NCBI RefSeq assembly: GCF_900100255.1
Contig: NZ_FMTS01000008.1
Coordinates: 1 to 64,000, forward strand
Direction of reading: 5' to 3'
Source: Asticcacaulis taihuensis
GTDB lineage: Bacteria; Pseudomonadota; Alphaproteobacteria; Caulobacterales; Caulobacteraceae
Length of the DNA: 64,000 bases
The notes under the pieces were generated by a model. The model was not told where the DNA came from. It worked only from the letters and a program-made list of their open reading frames with translations, and ran no database searches. Below are positions 26,564-35,448 of the stretch, piece by piece (positions within the stretch are counted from its first letter, which is position 1; the number at the start of each line of letters is the position of its first letter). A program made the translations under genes and the position numbers.

Positions 26564-27508
26564 ATGACACGGAAGACGGAACACGAGGCGCTTGCGGCCA
26601 CCTTCGATCGCCTTCTGCATCAGGAGATCAATCTCCTGATGGCCCCGGATGCCGGCCCCGGCGAGACCTCGACCGTGCATACGGTACGGGCAGGCACCAA
26701 GAAGATTCGCGCCTGCCTGCGTCTGGTCAGGGGATCACTCGACCGCATCGCGTTCGACAAGGCCAATACCCTGTTCAGGGACTGCGCGAAAAGCCTGCGG
26801 ACCTACCGCGATGATGAAGTGATATCCGAAGTCCTCGCCTATCTGAATGAAACCGGGGCGACCGACTTCGATGCCGGTGAAACGGACAGGCTGCGCGAAA
26901 TCCTGATCGCGCCCCCGCTGCCCGCTGGCCGTGATGACGCCCTGGCAACTGTGCGCAACAATATCCAGGCGAGACGGACCACGCTTCACCTGGCCGCGCT
27001 GAAAATCAAAAAATCCGATCTCACCAAAGCCATGCGGCGCACATACCGACGCAATCGCAACGCCTTTGCCAATGTCGTTCGGGAGCCTTCGGGCATCAAT
27101 CTGCACGAATGGCGCAAGCAGATAAAGGTGCTTGAATATCAGCTACATGATCTGAACACGATCTGGCCGAAGCCGATGGACGGCACCGAGGATGATGCCC
27201 GGCACCTGGCCCAGATACTGGGCCATATTCAGGATCTTGCCGTCCTCAGGAAACGATTGAAGCAAATTCGGCCGGTCCCGGAGGGCAGTCCGGCGGATCG
27301 CCTCCTCACTGCGACCAGGCGTCAGCGCCGCAAGCTGCGAAACGATGCCATCCGGCTGGGACAGGCGCTTTACGCCCGCTCGGCGGATGACTTCGCCGCG
27401 GATGTGAACCGCCACTGGAAAGGCTGGCGCCGCCCGCCACCGGCACCACCGGTTATTCCGCCGACCAAGGCCCTGGCCCGCAAGACACCGGCGGCTCATC
27501 TGCACTGA
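26564..27508 (+). CDS. CHAD domain protein
   Basis: This 314-residue protein is a CHAD (conserved histidine alpha-helical) domain, a fold known to bind polyphosphate. Characteristic blocks are HTVRAGTKKIRACLRLVR in the first half and HEWRKQIKVLEYQL in the second, giving two four-helix bundles with basic inward residues. It is divergent from the phosphoribosyltransferase operon, with 131 bases between the starts. The start at ATG 26564 is chosen by family length; ribosome-site support is weak and starts at 26504 or 26465 cannot be excluded. Confidence 0.83.
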   Translation: MTRKTEHEALAATFDRLLHQEINLLMAPDAGPGETSTVHTVRAGTKKIRACLRLVRGSLDRIAFDKANTLFRDCAKSLRTYRDDEVISEVLAYLNETGATDFDAGETDRLREILIAPPLPAGRDDALATVRNNIQARRTTLHLAALKIKKSDLTKAMRRTYRRNRNAFANVVREPSGINLHEWRKQIKVLEYQLHDLNTIWPKPMDGTEDDARHLAQILGHIQDLAVLRKRLKQIRPVPEGSPADRLLTATRRQRRKLRNDAIRLGQALYARSADDFAADVNRHWKGWRRPPPAPPVIPPTKALARKTPAAHLH

Positions 27509-27562
27509 TCGCGCCCTTTGCTGGATAAAGCATCCATATACCGCAGCAAGTAATCAATATGC

Positions 27563-27598
27563 GCACAAATTGTGCTCTATAAACATGGGCAGTATAAT
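27563..27598 (+). promoter_or_regulatory. Promoter with palindrome at -35, upstream of the histidine kinase
   Basis: TTGTGC (27570-27575), a 17-base spacer and a perfect TATAAT (27593-27598) form a strong promoter. The 13-base palindrome GCACAAATTGTGC at 27563-27575 covers the -35 element and could be a regulator site. The untranslated leader to the TTG start at 27711 would be about 105 bases. Confidence 0.65.
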
Positions 27599-27710
27599 TA
27601 TTTTCCGACAGAAACCGATTAATAAGCATTCTGTATAATTATCATACGTACCTCCGGCGACAGGGAGGACATAAAAATACAAATAGTCGCCCAAAGTATG
27701 AGAGTGCAGT

Positions 27711-29669
27711 TTGTCTAAGCGTTACAACAGGACATCAGGCGTTAAGCTTGCCAACGATATCGCCCCCACGGTTGTGGCGCATAACCTGCTGGAAGACGGC
27801 CCGCAGTCTTCGGCCTCCGACCGCAAGACGCATACCCGCCATCGCTGGCTTCACTACAGCAACCTAAAGGTCGAGGCGGCGATATTCCTCCTGATTGCCT
27901 TGACCTTCGCTGCAGTGCTTGGTCAGAAGGCCATAACCAGCCGCCACCTCGACCTCACATCGCGGGTCGGCCAGTATTATCCTTTCGTCTATGGCGACAA
28001 GGATGATGGCGGCAATTCCACCATCGATCACGACACGACCAAACCATTGACCTGGAGCTGTGATCTGCGCGAGGGCGCGAAATTCGTCTATTGCGGCTAC
28101 GGCCTACAGTTCGAAGCTCCCGGCAAGGGCAAGGGGATCGATTTTTCGAAATATAAGAATGTCACGATCCGGCTGACCTATCATGGCGTCGGCGATCATC
28201 TGCGCCTCTTGCTGCAAAGCACGGCGCCGGCGTCACTCGGCCGCAAGGTCAAGCCCGGCGAGACCATGCCCTTCGTTGCGGAGTTCCCCGTGACGCAAGG
28301 CGTAAACGAAATCCACCTGAACGCGGAGCAGTTCGCCGTCGAGCAATGGTGGCTGACAAGCCATGGCGTTACGGCCGAAGAGGCCGGCACCGACATGGAT
28401 GACATCGTGTCCCTCGCCTTTTCATCGGGCAGCCAGACGCCGCATGGACGCTTTGACGTAAAAGTCACCTCCCTTGAGTTTCACGGCGTCTCGCTGTCAA
28501 CTGATCAATGGTATCTCATTATTCTGGGCGTCTGGCTGGTCCTGACCGGCGGTTTTCTCGTCTTCCGTTTCCTTGGGATGCGCCGGCTCTATGAAGCGCG
28601 CCAGCGCCAGCAGGCCGAGGAAAGCCGTGTGCTGGCCGAGGCCCGCGCGGCCGCCGAAGCCGCCAGTTCGGCCAAGTCGCAGTTTCTCGCCAATATGAGC
28701 CATGAATTGCGCACGCCGCTCAATGCGATTCTCGGCTATGCCCAGTTTCTGAAAGCCACGAACTCAAGCGAGCGCGACCTGGCGGCCCTCCAGACGATCG
28801 AGCACAGCGGTGAGCATCTTTTGACGATGATCACCGACATTCTGGATATCGCCAAGGTGGAGGCCGGCCGGCTTGAACTGCTGCCGGGCATCTTCGATAT
28901 CCGTTTGTGCGTGCTCAGCGTGGCGCAGATGGTACGTCTGCGCGCGGAGGAAAAGGGCCTGTTATTCACGGTGGATATCGCGGATGACGTGCCCCGTCTA
29001 GTGATGGCGGATCAGAAGCGCATCCGCCAGGTGCTGATCAACCTGCTGGGCAATGCCATCAAGTTCACGCCGTCCGGCGAGGTCCGCCTTGAGGTGTCCT
29101 GCGTCACCTCCGCGACGGATGACACCGGCCTGCGCTTCTGCGTTACCGACACCGGGGTCGGCATCAGCCCGGATCAACTCCAGCGCATTTTCCAGCCGTT
29201 CGAGCAGGCCGGCAATGCCATCGACAAAAGTGGCGGCACCGGGCTTGGGCTCAGCATTACTTACCATATCGTCCAGATGATGGGCGGCGATATCCGCGTG
29301 GAAAGCGGGATCGGCAGTGGCAGCCGCTTCATTGTCGAGGCGCCGTTTGGCCGCTCGGATGAGGAAATGGCCAGGCTCGAGGCCCCGGATGCCGTGGCTG
29401 AGGCGCCAGATGACAGCGCAGCCCCCCTGCCAGAAACCGAAGCTGGCGCACCGCTGGTAGCCCCTTTCGGGCCACAACTGGACCACCTGCTTTTTCTGGC
29501 CCGCGCCGGAAACCTGCGAGCCATCCGCAAGGCCGTGCCGGCAATTATCGCGGCCGGCCCTGAGTATCGCGGCTTCGCCGAACGGCTTGATTCCCTGGCC
29601 GCCGCCTATCAATCCCCTGCCGTTTTACGCCTGATCGAAGACGCCGCCAGAGAAAGAGACGCCGCATGA
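27711..29669 (+). CDS. Membrane sensor histidine kinase
   Basis: This 652-residue protein has a cytoplasmic N-terminal stretch, a first membrane helix near residues 55-75, an extracytoplasmic domain of about 195 residues, and a second helix near residues 265-287. A coiled linker, a HisKA domain with His331 (SHELRTPLN) and an HATPase domain (LINLLGNAIKFT, DTGVGIS, GTGLGLSI) follow. A C-terminal helical tail of about 90 residues has no clear motif. The extracytoplasmic part looks like a beta-rich ligand-binding domain. Start is TTG 27711, forced by an in-frame stop at 27699. It is coupled by an ATGA overlap to the REC-GGDEF-EAL gene, its likely partner. Confidence 0.88.
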   Translation: MSKRYNRTSGVKLANDIAPTVVAHNLLEDGPQSSASDRKTHTRHRWLHYSNLKVEAAIFLLIALTFAAVLGQKAITSRHLDLTSRVGQYYPFVYGDKDDGGNSTIDHDTTKPLTWSCDLREGAKFVYCGYGLQFEAPGKGKGIDFSKYKNVTIRLTYHGVGDHLRLLLQSTAPASLGRKVKPGETMPFVAEFPVTQGVNEIHLNAEQFAVEQWWLTSHGVTAEEAGTDMDDIVSLAFSSGSQTPHGRFDVKVTSLEFHGVSLSTDQWYLIILGVWLVLTGGFLVFRFLGMRRLYEARQRQQAEESRVLAEARAAAEAASSAKSQFLANMSHELRTPLNAILGYAQFLKATNSSERDLAALQTIEHSGEHLLTMITDILDIAKVEAGRLELLPGIFDIRLCVLSVAQMVRLRAEEKGLLFTVDIADDVPRLVMADQKRIRQVLINLLGNAIKFTPSGEVRLEVSCVTSATDDTGLRFCVTDTGVGISPDQLQRIFQPFEQAGNAIDKSGGTGLGLSITYHIVQMMGGDIRVESGIGSGSRFIVEAPFGRSDEEMARLEAPDAVAEAPDDSAAPLPETEAGAPLVAPFGPQLDHLLFLARAGNLRAIRKAVPAIIAAGPEYRGFAERLDSLAAAYQSPAVLRLIEDAARERDAA

Positions 29670-31867
29670 CCCCGTTGTTACCGCACGGTCAGGACCCGTC
29701 CCCCGCCCTGCCGCAGATCCTGGTGGTGGACGATACCCCGGCCAATCTGGGCCTTCTGGTCGACCATCTGGAAGCCCGTGGTTACGAGGTTCTCGTGGCC
29801 CTGGGCGGTCAGGAAGCGCTCGACCGGCTGCGCTACGCCCAGCCCGACCTTATCCTGCTTGATGTCATGATGCCCGGCATGGACGGTTTCGAGACCTGCC
29901 GCAGGCTCAGGGCCGATGCGCAGACCCGCGACATACCGGTCATTTTCATGACCGCCCTGACCGATGTGGACAGCAAGGTATCGGCCTTTGCGGCCGGCGG
30001 TGTCGACTATGTCGCCAAGCCGTTCCAGATCGAGGAACTGATTGCCCGCGTCCGGACGCACATCGCCCTTCGCAAGGCGCGCGTCGAGCTTATGGCGCAG
30101 AAGATGTCGCTCCAGGCGGAGGTTGAGGCGCGCCACCTTGTGGAAGCCTCGCTGCGCGACTCAGAACTGCGGCATCGCCGCCTCTTTGAAACCGCCGGCG
30201 ACGGCATACTGGTCATCGATTGCGACGCGCGGACGATCCACGATCTCAACGCGCAATGCGCCCATATCCTGGCCATGCCGCTGGATGAGGTGCGCGGCCG
30301 TTATCTCGACGACCTGCCCATTTTCGCGGCCGCGGGCGATGCCCGCACGATCGTCGACACGCTGCGGCAGAGCGGCGAAATGAAATGGTCCGAATGGACC
30401 TGGGAACGCCCGGACGCGACCACGGTCAGCGTCGAGGTGCTCTGCACCACCTATCGTGTCGGCCACAGATTGCTGGCTCAATGCACCCTGCGCGATGTCA
30501 AGGCGCGAAAAGAGGCGGAAGCCCGTATCCGCTATCTCGCCATGCATGACGCCCTGACGGGCCTGCCCAACCGCACCCTGCTGATGGACCGCCTCAGCCA
30601 TGGCATTGCGCGGGCGCGCCGCGACCACACGCAGGTCGGTTTGCTTCTCCTCGATCTCGATCATTTCAAACACATCAATGACAGCCTGGGGCATTTTGTC
30701 GGCGACGCCCTGCTTGAAGAGGTGTCGAAGCGGTTGCGCAGCGTCCTGCGCGACAGTGATACCCCGGCGCGCCTGGGCGGAGATGAATTCGTTATCGCGG
30801 CCGAAGACCTGTCCGGCAGCGCCGATGCCGAGAGCCTGGCACAGCGCATCCAGGCGGCCCTGGAGCCGGACTTCCATTTCGGCAGCCACACGCTTCGCAT
30901 CGGCACCAGTATCGGCATCAGCATGTATCCGGCCGATGGAGACAGCCCCTCCGCCCTCCTCCAGGCCGCGGATACCGCCATGTACCAGGCCAAGAAGAAC
31001 GGCCGCGGCACCTACCGCCTGTTCACCAGCGACCTGACCATGGCGGCCGAACGCTGGCACACCTTGTCTAACGATCTTTACGGCGCCTGCGAACGCGGCG
31101 AATTTGCCCTTCATTACCAGCCGCAGGTATCGGTCAGCGATTCCAGCATCACGGGCCTGGAGGCGCTTCTGCGCTGGCATCACCCGACCGAGGGCCTTAT
31201 CCAGCCGGCCTTGTTCATCCCGCTGCTGGAAGAACATGGGCGCATGGTCGAGGTCGGCCGCTGGGTGCTGCGTACCGCCTGCCTGCAGAACGCCGCCTGG
31301 CAGGCCCAGGGCCTGCCTAAGGTGCGCGTTGCGGTGAACCTGTCTGCCCAGCAGTTTTATCGCGGGGATATCGTCCGGGCGGTCCGCGACGCACTGGACG
31401 AATCCGGCCTGGCCCCGGAATGGCTCGAACTCGAACTGACGGAAAGCCTGACGCTCGATGACACCGAAGTGACCGTAAGGGTCATGGAAGAACTGAAGGC
31501 CATGGGCGTCAAGCTGTCTCTTGATGATTTCGGCACCGGCTGGTCGTCTCTGGGGTATCTGCGGCGGTTTCCGCTCGACCGGATCAAGATCGACCGTTCT
31601 TTCGTGCGCGACATCGTGAATGATCACAGCACGGCCGCCATCGTCCATAGTATTCTGGGACTGGCACGAGACCTTAATCTCGATTGCGTGGCCGAAGGCG
31701 TCGAAACGGCGGAGCAACTTGAACACCTGCGCCGTGAAAACTGCGCGGAAATTCAGGGCTATCTGTTCAGCCGCCCCGTAGAGGTTGCCCAGATCGAGGA
31801 TCTTTTGCGCCAAATGCAGACGGCCGACGTCGCCACACTACCACAGAAAAAATCAGGCACCCGCTGA
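29666..31867 (+). CDS. Response regulator with PAS, GGDEF and EAL domains
   Basis: This 733-residue cytoplasmic protein sets cyclic-di-GMP levels. Order: receiver domain (residues about 10-135, phospho-acceptor Asp66 in LILLDVMMPGMDG, KPF Lys present), coiled segment, PAS domain (about 165-285), GGDEF domain with intact GGDEF at 371-375, EAL domain with EALLR at 499-503. EAL catalytic residues (NLSAQQF, ELTES, LDDFGTG, KIDRSFV, AEGVE, QGYLF) all seem present, so it may be both cyclase and phosphodiesterase. The start codon overlaps the kinase stop (ATGA), so its receiver is probably phosphorylated by that kinase. Confidence 0.92.
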   Translation: MTPLLPHGQDPSPALPQILVVDDTPANLGLLVDHLEARGYEVLVALGGQEALDRLRYAQPDLILLDVMMPGMDGFETCRRLRADAQTRDIPVIFMTALTDVDSKVSAFAAGGVDYVAKPFQIEELIARVRTHIALRKARVELMAQKMSLQAEVEARHLVEASLRDSELRHRRLFETAGDGILVIDCDARTIHDLNAQCAHILAMPLDEVRGRYLDDLPIFAAAGDARTIVDTLRQSGEMKWSEWTWERPDATTVSVEVLCTTYRVGHRLLAQCTLRDVKARKEAEARIRYLAMHDALTGLPNRTLLMDRLSHGIARARRDHTQVGLLLLDLDHFKHINDSLGHFVGDALLEEVSKRLRSVLRDSDTPARLGGDEFVIAAEDLSGSADAESLAQRIQAALEPDFHFGSHTLRIGTSIGISMYPADGDSPSALLQAADTAMYQAKKNGRGTYRLFTSDLTMAAERWHTLSNDLYGACERGEFALHYQPQVSVSDSSITGLEALLRWHHPTEGLIQPALFIPLLEEHGRMVEVGRWVLRTACLQNAAWQAQGLPKVRVAVNLSAQQFYRGDIVRAVRDALDESGLAPEWLELELTESLTLDDTEVTVRVMEELKAMGVKLSLDDFGTGWSSLGYLRRFPLDRIKIDRSFVRDIVNDHSTAAIVHSILGLARDLNLDCVAEGVETAEQLEHLRRENCAEIQGYLFSRPVEVAQIEDLLRQMQTADVATLPQKKSGTR

Positions 31868-31883
31868 CGGATTCAAATCTGTC

Positions 31884-33092
31884 TTAAGGGATAAGCGCCC
31901 GAAATTCGGCCGCTCCGCACTCGGCCTTTTTTCCGCAAAGTGGAAGAGGAATGCGGGTCGATGCCCTGCTTCCGAGTGGCGTAAGGTTCCGCATTTGATC
32001 CAGCGATGGAGAGCGGAAACGCACACGTACAAATTCCTGTCCAGCGCCATCATGCCCGAGTTCAAAAATCAGCGCACCGCCGGGCGGAGGATCATCGGCG
32101 GCAAACCCCCGGGCCTGCCAGTGTAAACCCAAGGCGCCGCCCACATAAGCGATATTGCCGTCATGACCGACGAGCAGCGTATAAGGACTGGCTGTCGGAT
32201 CAAACAGGGCCGCCTCAATCTCTTTCAAAAGCGCGGCAGACGCATAGGTCGTCACGGCCTTAGGGCGGGCAATCAGCCGGAATTCTTCGGCGTGAAGGGC
32301 CGACAAGGCGGTAATTTGCCTTTCGCTCACCTTGCCCCATCCCACCTCATTCATCGGGAAGCCATTGGCATATTCCAGCATGAGAATTTGCGACAGGCTG
32401 GAGGCGATCTTAAGGGCACCGCTCACCTTTGGATCGCGGCCACTGACATCAAGCACAGAGGGTATGTCGGTCAGGCTGCAAACCTTATCGACCTGACAGC
32501 CCGGCTGGTTTTTAAGGTTTAGAACCTCACTCAAAAGCGTGTAATCGGATTTATGAGCCTTATCAATGGAGGCCATGCCGCCCGACGGCAGCGCCTCATC
32601 GATCAAGGCTTTTCGATCCAGTGGCGGCGACACCACATCTGCGTTAAACGGCGAAAACCGCGCATCGGTATGGCCCTCGCCGGCATGTTCCACCTTAAGA
32701 TCACAGCCTTTAAATGCCGTGGCGGCATAGACCTCAGCCGTCCTTATTGTGCGCTGATCCGTATCCGCCACAATATGTACGGCGCCCGCCGGCGGGCAAG
32801 CCGGGCCCAGTAAGCCTGAATAAGTCAAGCGGTCGAATTCGGCTATGCGGGCAATGACCTGCTCGCCATGAGGGGTCAGGCTGGCCGGCGGTACAGTCCA
32901 GGCCGGCCAGGCCTGATTGGTGAGCCCTGCAGGCAGGGGCGGATCACTATTGGGCCGCTTTATGCCGTGACGCATCAGGATGACCACCCTTTCGAGGGTC
33001 AGGTTTTTATTCTTCGCATAGGCCGTTGAGTGCGGAAGGACGGCCAGGCACAGGAAAAGGGTTGCGAATGTCAGGATGCGGGAACGGGTCAT
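31884..33092 (-). CDS. Histidine acid phosphatase family protein, exported
   Basis: This 402-residue periplasmic protein (signal peptide ending AYA) belongs to the branch-2 histidine phosphatases (AppA phytase, Agp glucose-1-phosphatase). The catalytic motif is LMRHGIKRP (His42) and the proton-donor motif is VGHDGN. The linker loop contains several cysteines, as in AppA. Start ATG 33092 overlaps the GH92 stop by four bases, so phosphate removal and mannose removal are coupled, which suggests that the glycan carries phosphate or that sugar phosphates are released outside. Last gene of the GH115-GH92-phosphatase operon. Confidence 0.85.
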   Translation of the reverse strand: MTRSRILTFATLFLCLAVLPHSTAYAKNKNLTLERVVILMRHGIKRPNSDPPLPAGLTNQAWPAWTVPPASLTPHGEQVIARIAEFDRLTYSGLLGPACPPAGAVHIVADTDQRTIRTAEVYAATAFKGCDLKVEHAGEGHTDARFSPFNADVVSPPLDRKALIDEALPSGGMASIDKAHKSDYTLLSEVLNLKNQPGCQVDKVCSLTDIPSVLDVSGRDPKVSGALKIASSLSQILMLEYANGFPMNEVGWGKVSERQITALSALHAEEFRLIARPKAVTTYASAALLKEIEAALFDPTASPYTLLVGHDGNIAYVGGALGLHWQARGFAADDPPPGGALIFELGHDGAGQEFVRVRFRSPSLDQMRNLTPLGSRASTRIPLPLCGKKAECGAAEFRALIP

Positions 33093-35443
33093 TGCGGGCT
33101 GATAATGCTTGGGGGACTGGTAAACTGATTTGCCCATGTGCCGGGCACGGGCGCCATATCGAGGTCAAGCGTGCCGCCTGAGACGATTTCCTCATGGGTG
33201 AGCCAGGCGCGGCTCAACGCTTTGCCGTTCAGGCGTGCGGCGACCACATATATATTATCGGCAGAATTGTTATGGGCGCGGATGGTGAAGTTTTTGCCGC
33301 CTTCGAGATGAACGGTGCTGGCGGCAAACAGGGGGGAGCCGATATAGTAAAAGGGTTGTCCGGCATTGGGATACAGGCCGATGGCATTCCAGACAAACCA
33401 TGACGACATGGCGCCGGCGTCATCATTGCCGGGCAGGCCTGTCCGTTTCAGGCTATAGTTATCCGCCATGATCTGGCGGATTCGTTTGGCGGTCCGGTCC
33501 GGTCGACCGGCGTGAATATAGAGATAAGACGCCAGAATATCCGGCTCATTGCCCTGGGAATAATGGCCCGTGTCGAACAGGCGGTCGAGCCAGCCCGTAA
33601 AGGCTTCCGAACCGCCGACCTGGCTGATCAGGCCGGAAACATCGTGCGGCACGTAGGTTGAGTACTGCTGGCCGCTGCCCTCATAATAGGGCGCTTCCCA
33701 CCAGGGCGTGGACTTGTCCGGATAGTCATAGGTACAGCTATAATTCTCAAGCCTCTCGCCATTGGCATAGCGTGGACGGATGCAGCCCAGCTTGTCGTCC
33801 CACAGTTTTCTCCAGCCCTGAGACCGCGCCAGATAACGCGCGGCATCGTCATGTTTGCCAAGCTTGCTGGCCACCTCGGCTATGGCGAAGTCGTTATAGG
33901 CATATTCAAGGGTGCGCGAAGCCGAGCGCGGCTGGCTTAGGGACACATAGCCGAGCTTGAGATAGTCCTTCAGAACCCGGCCCTGAAGCAGCGGCTGATC
34001 GGGTTCGACCTCCCCGTCGGTCTTCAGCGCGGCATAGGCCAGATCGTAGTCAAAGCCGCCCAGATCCTTGACGATAGCATCCGCCACAACCACATCGCCG
34101 TTCGATCCGCCCTGTGTCATGCCATTGGCGCCGGCTATGCGGGCATCCGGCAGCCAGCCGGTATGCTTATAGGTGTCCAGTAAGGAGCGTATCATGTCGC
34201 GCTGCCTTTGGGGTTCTATCAGTGTCAGCAAGGGATGCAGGGTCCGGAAGGTGTCCCACAGCGTATAGAAGTCTTCGTAATGCGGCTCGATCGAGTCCCA
34301 CCAGGCATTGTCGCCGCTCAGATCGTGGGGCATGGTTTCGCTGTGATAGAGCGCCGTATAGAAGATGCGTCTTTGCGCCTCCGTGCCGCCGTCCACGGTG
34401 ATTTTTGACAGTGCCTGGTCCCAGAGCGCCTGACTGCGCAGGCGCACGGCGTCAAAATCCCAACCCGGCGCCTCGGCGGCCAGATGCGCCCTCGCCTTTT
34501 CCGCACTGATAAAAGACACTGCGACCTTCACCTGGACGACAGGGTTTTTGGCAATGTCAAATCGTGCATAGCCGCCTAACTTGTGGGCAAAGGCCTGGTC
34601 GATATCGTAATCGACCATGACGCTTTGCTTATGAGCCGGGCTCAGGCTTTGCGGAAGGCCGTTCAGACTGCCGGTACCGGGATGTGCTTCAAAGCCACCC
34701 TGGCTGGCCCTCCAGGCACCGACCTCCTGGGACGGCCTATCAAAGACGGCATAGAAATAAATCCTGTAAGGCGTCGGGTTCCAGGCGCCCTCAAAACTGG
34801 CCCAGCCGGACAGAGTATGATCGTCAATAATATCGACATGGGAAGCGGTTGCGCGCTGCCCCTTGCCACCCATTTCGACAATGGAACTGACATTCAGAAT
34901 AACATTGCCTGGCATAGAGGCCCGCTCGCCCGCAGCCGTCGGGAATGTCAGGCGCATAAAGCCGACCATGCGCGTGGCCGTCACTTCGGTCTTGATGGCT
35001 TCGTCTGGCGCATTACCCAGAACAACACTGTAATAGCCGGGCGAGGCCGTCTCCTGACTCTTGGCAAAGACCAGATGATTGGCACGCAGCAGGCCAACGG
35101 TCGGCGATATCCTGAAATTACCGTACTGACTGTCACCTCCGGTGCCGCTGACATGGGTCAGACTCAGGCCCATGATCGGGCTGGCTGAGTCATATCCATT
35201 GGTATCGCCCCTGGTGGTATCCGGGCTGAAGGTGACGAAGCCGAAGGGTATCTGCGCGCCGGGCACGGTGTTGCCGCCGACGGTTGACCCGCCATCCACG
35301 CCTACAAAGGGATCGACCAGAGCGGACAGCTCCTGCGCCTGTGCGACCGATCCGGCGGGGTCAGCCAGGGCCGTCCCGTTAAGAGCGACAGTGAACAACG
35401 CCACGAGGGGCAGAATCTGAAACCGGTACATGTGTGAATCCAT
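33089..35443 (-). CDS. GH92 family exo-alpha-mannosidase (copy 1)
   Basis: This 784-residue exported enzyme belongs to glycoside hydrolase family 92, calcium-dependent inverting exo-alpha-mannosidases. Signal peptide MYRFQILPLVALFTVALNG; family blocks include DPFVGVDGGSTVGGNTVPGA, the acid motif QGNEPD and GNDDAGAMSSWFVWNAIGLY. The second Met (35431) could also be the start. It is preceded five bases upstream by the GH115 stop and overlaps the phosphatase start. A second GH92 is encoded at 42131-44302; the two are diverged paralogues, probably with different linkage preference. Confidence 0.93.
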   Translation of the reverse strand: MDSHMYRFQILPLVALFTVALNGTALADPAGSVAQAQELSALVDPFVGVDGGSTVGGNTVPGAQIPFGFVTFSPDTTRGDTNGYDSASPIMGLSLTHVSGTGGDSQYGNFRISPTVGLLRANHLVFAKSQETASPGYYSVVLGNAPDEAIKTEVTATRMVGFMRLTFPTAAGERASMPGNVILNVSSIVEMGGKGQRATASHVDIIDDHTLSGWASFEGAWNPTPYRIYFYAVFDRPSQEVGAWRASQGGFEAHPGTGSLNGLPQSLSPAHKQSVMVDYDIDQAFAHKLGGYARFDIAKNPVVQVKVAVSFISAEKARAHLAAEAPGWDFDAVRLRSQALWDQALSKITVDGGTEAQRRIFYTALYHSETMPHDLSGDNAWWDSIEPHYEDFYTLWDTFRTLHPLLTLIEPQRQRDMIRSLLDTYKHTGWLPDARIAGANGMTQGGSNGDVVVADAIVKDLGGFDYDLAYAALKTDGEVEPDQPLLQGRVLKDYLKLGYVSLSQPRSASRTLEYAYNDFAIAEVASKLGKHDDAARYLARSQGWRKLWDDKLGCIRPRYANGERLENYSCTYDYPDKSTPWWEAPYYEGSGQQYSTYVPHDVSGLISQVGGSEAFTGWLDRLFDTGHYSQGNEPDILASYLYIHAGRPDRTAKRIRQIMADNYSLKRTGLPGNDDAGAMSSWFVWNAIGLYPNAGQPFYYIGSPLFAASTVHLEGGKNFTIRAHNNSADNIYVVAARLNGKALSRAWLTHEEIVSGGTLDLDMAPVPGTWANQFTSPPSIISPQ

Positions 35444-35448
35444 TTATC

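Noticed and set aside
27698-27718. Six-codon leader ORF overlapping the histidine-kinase start
   Set aside because: No ribosome site at a proper distance and no regulatory codon run; probably chance.
30161-31813. 550-codon open frame on the minus strand
   Set aside because: Mirror frame of the REC-PAS-GGDEF-EAL gene, with no motif of its own.
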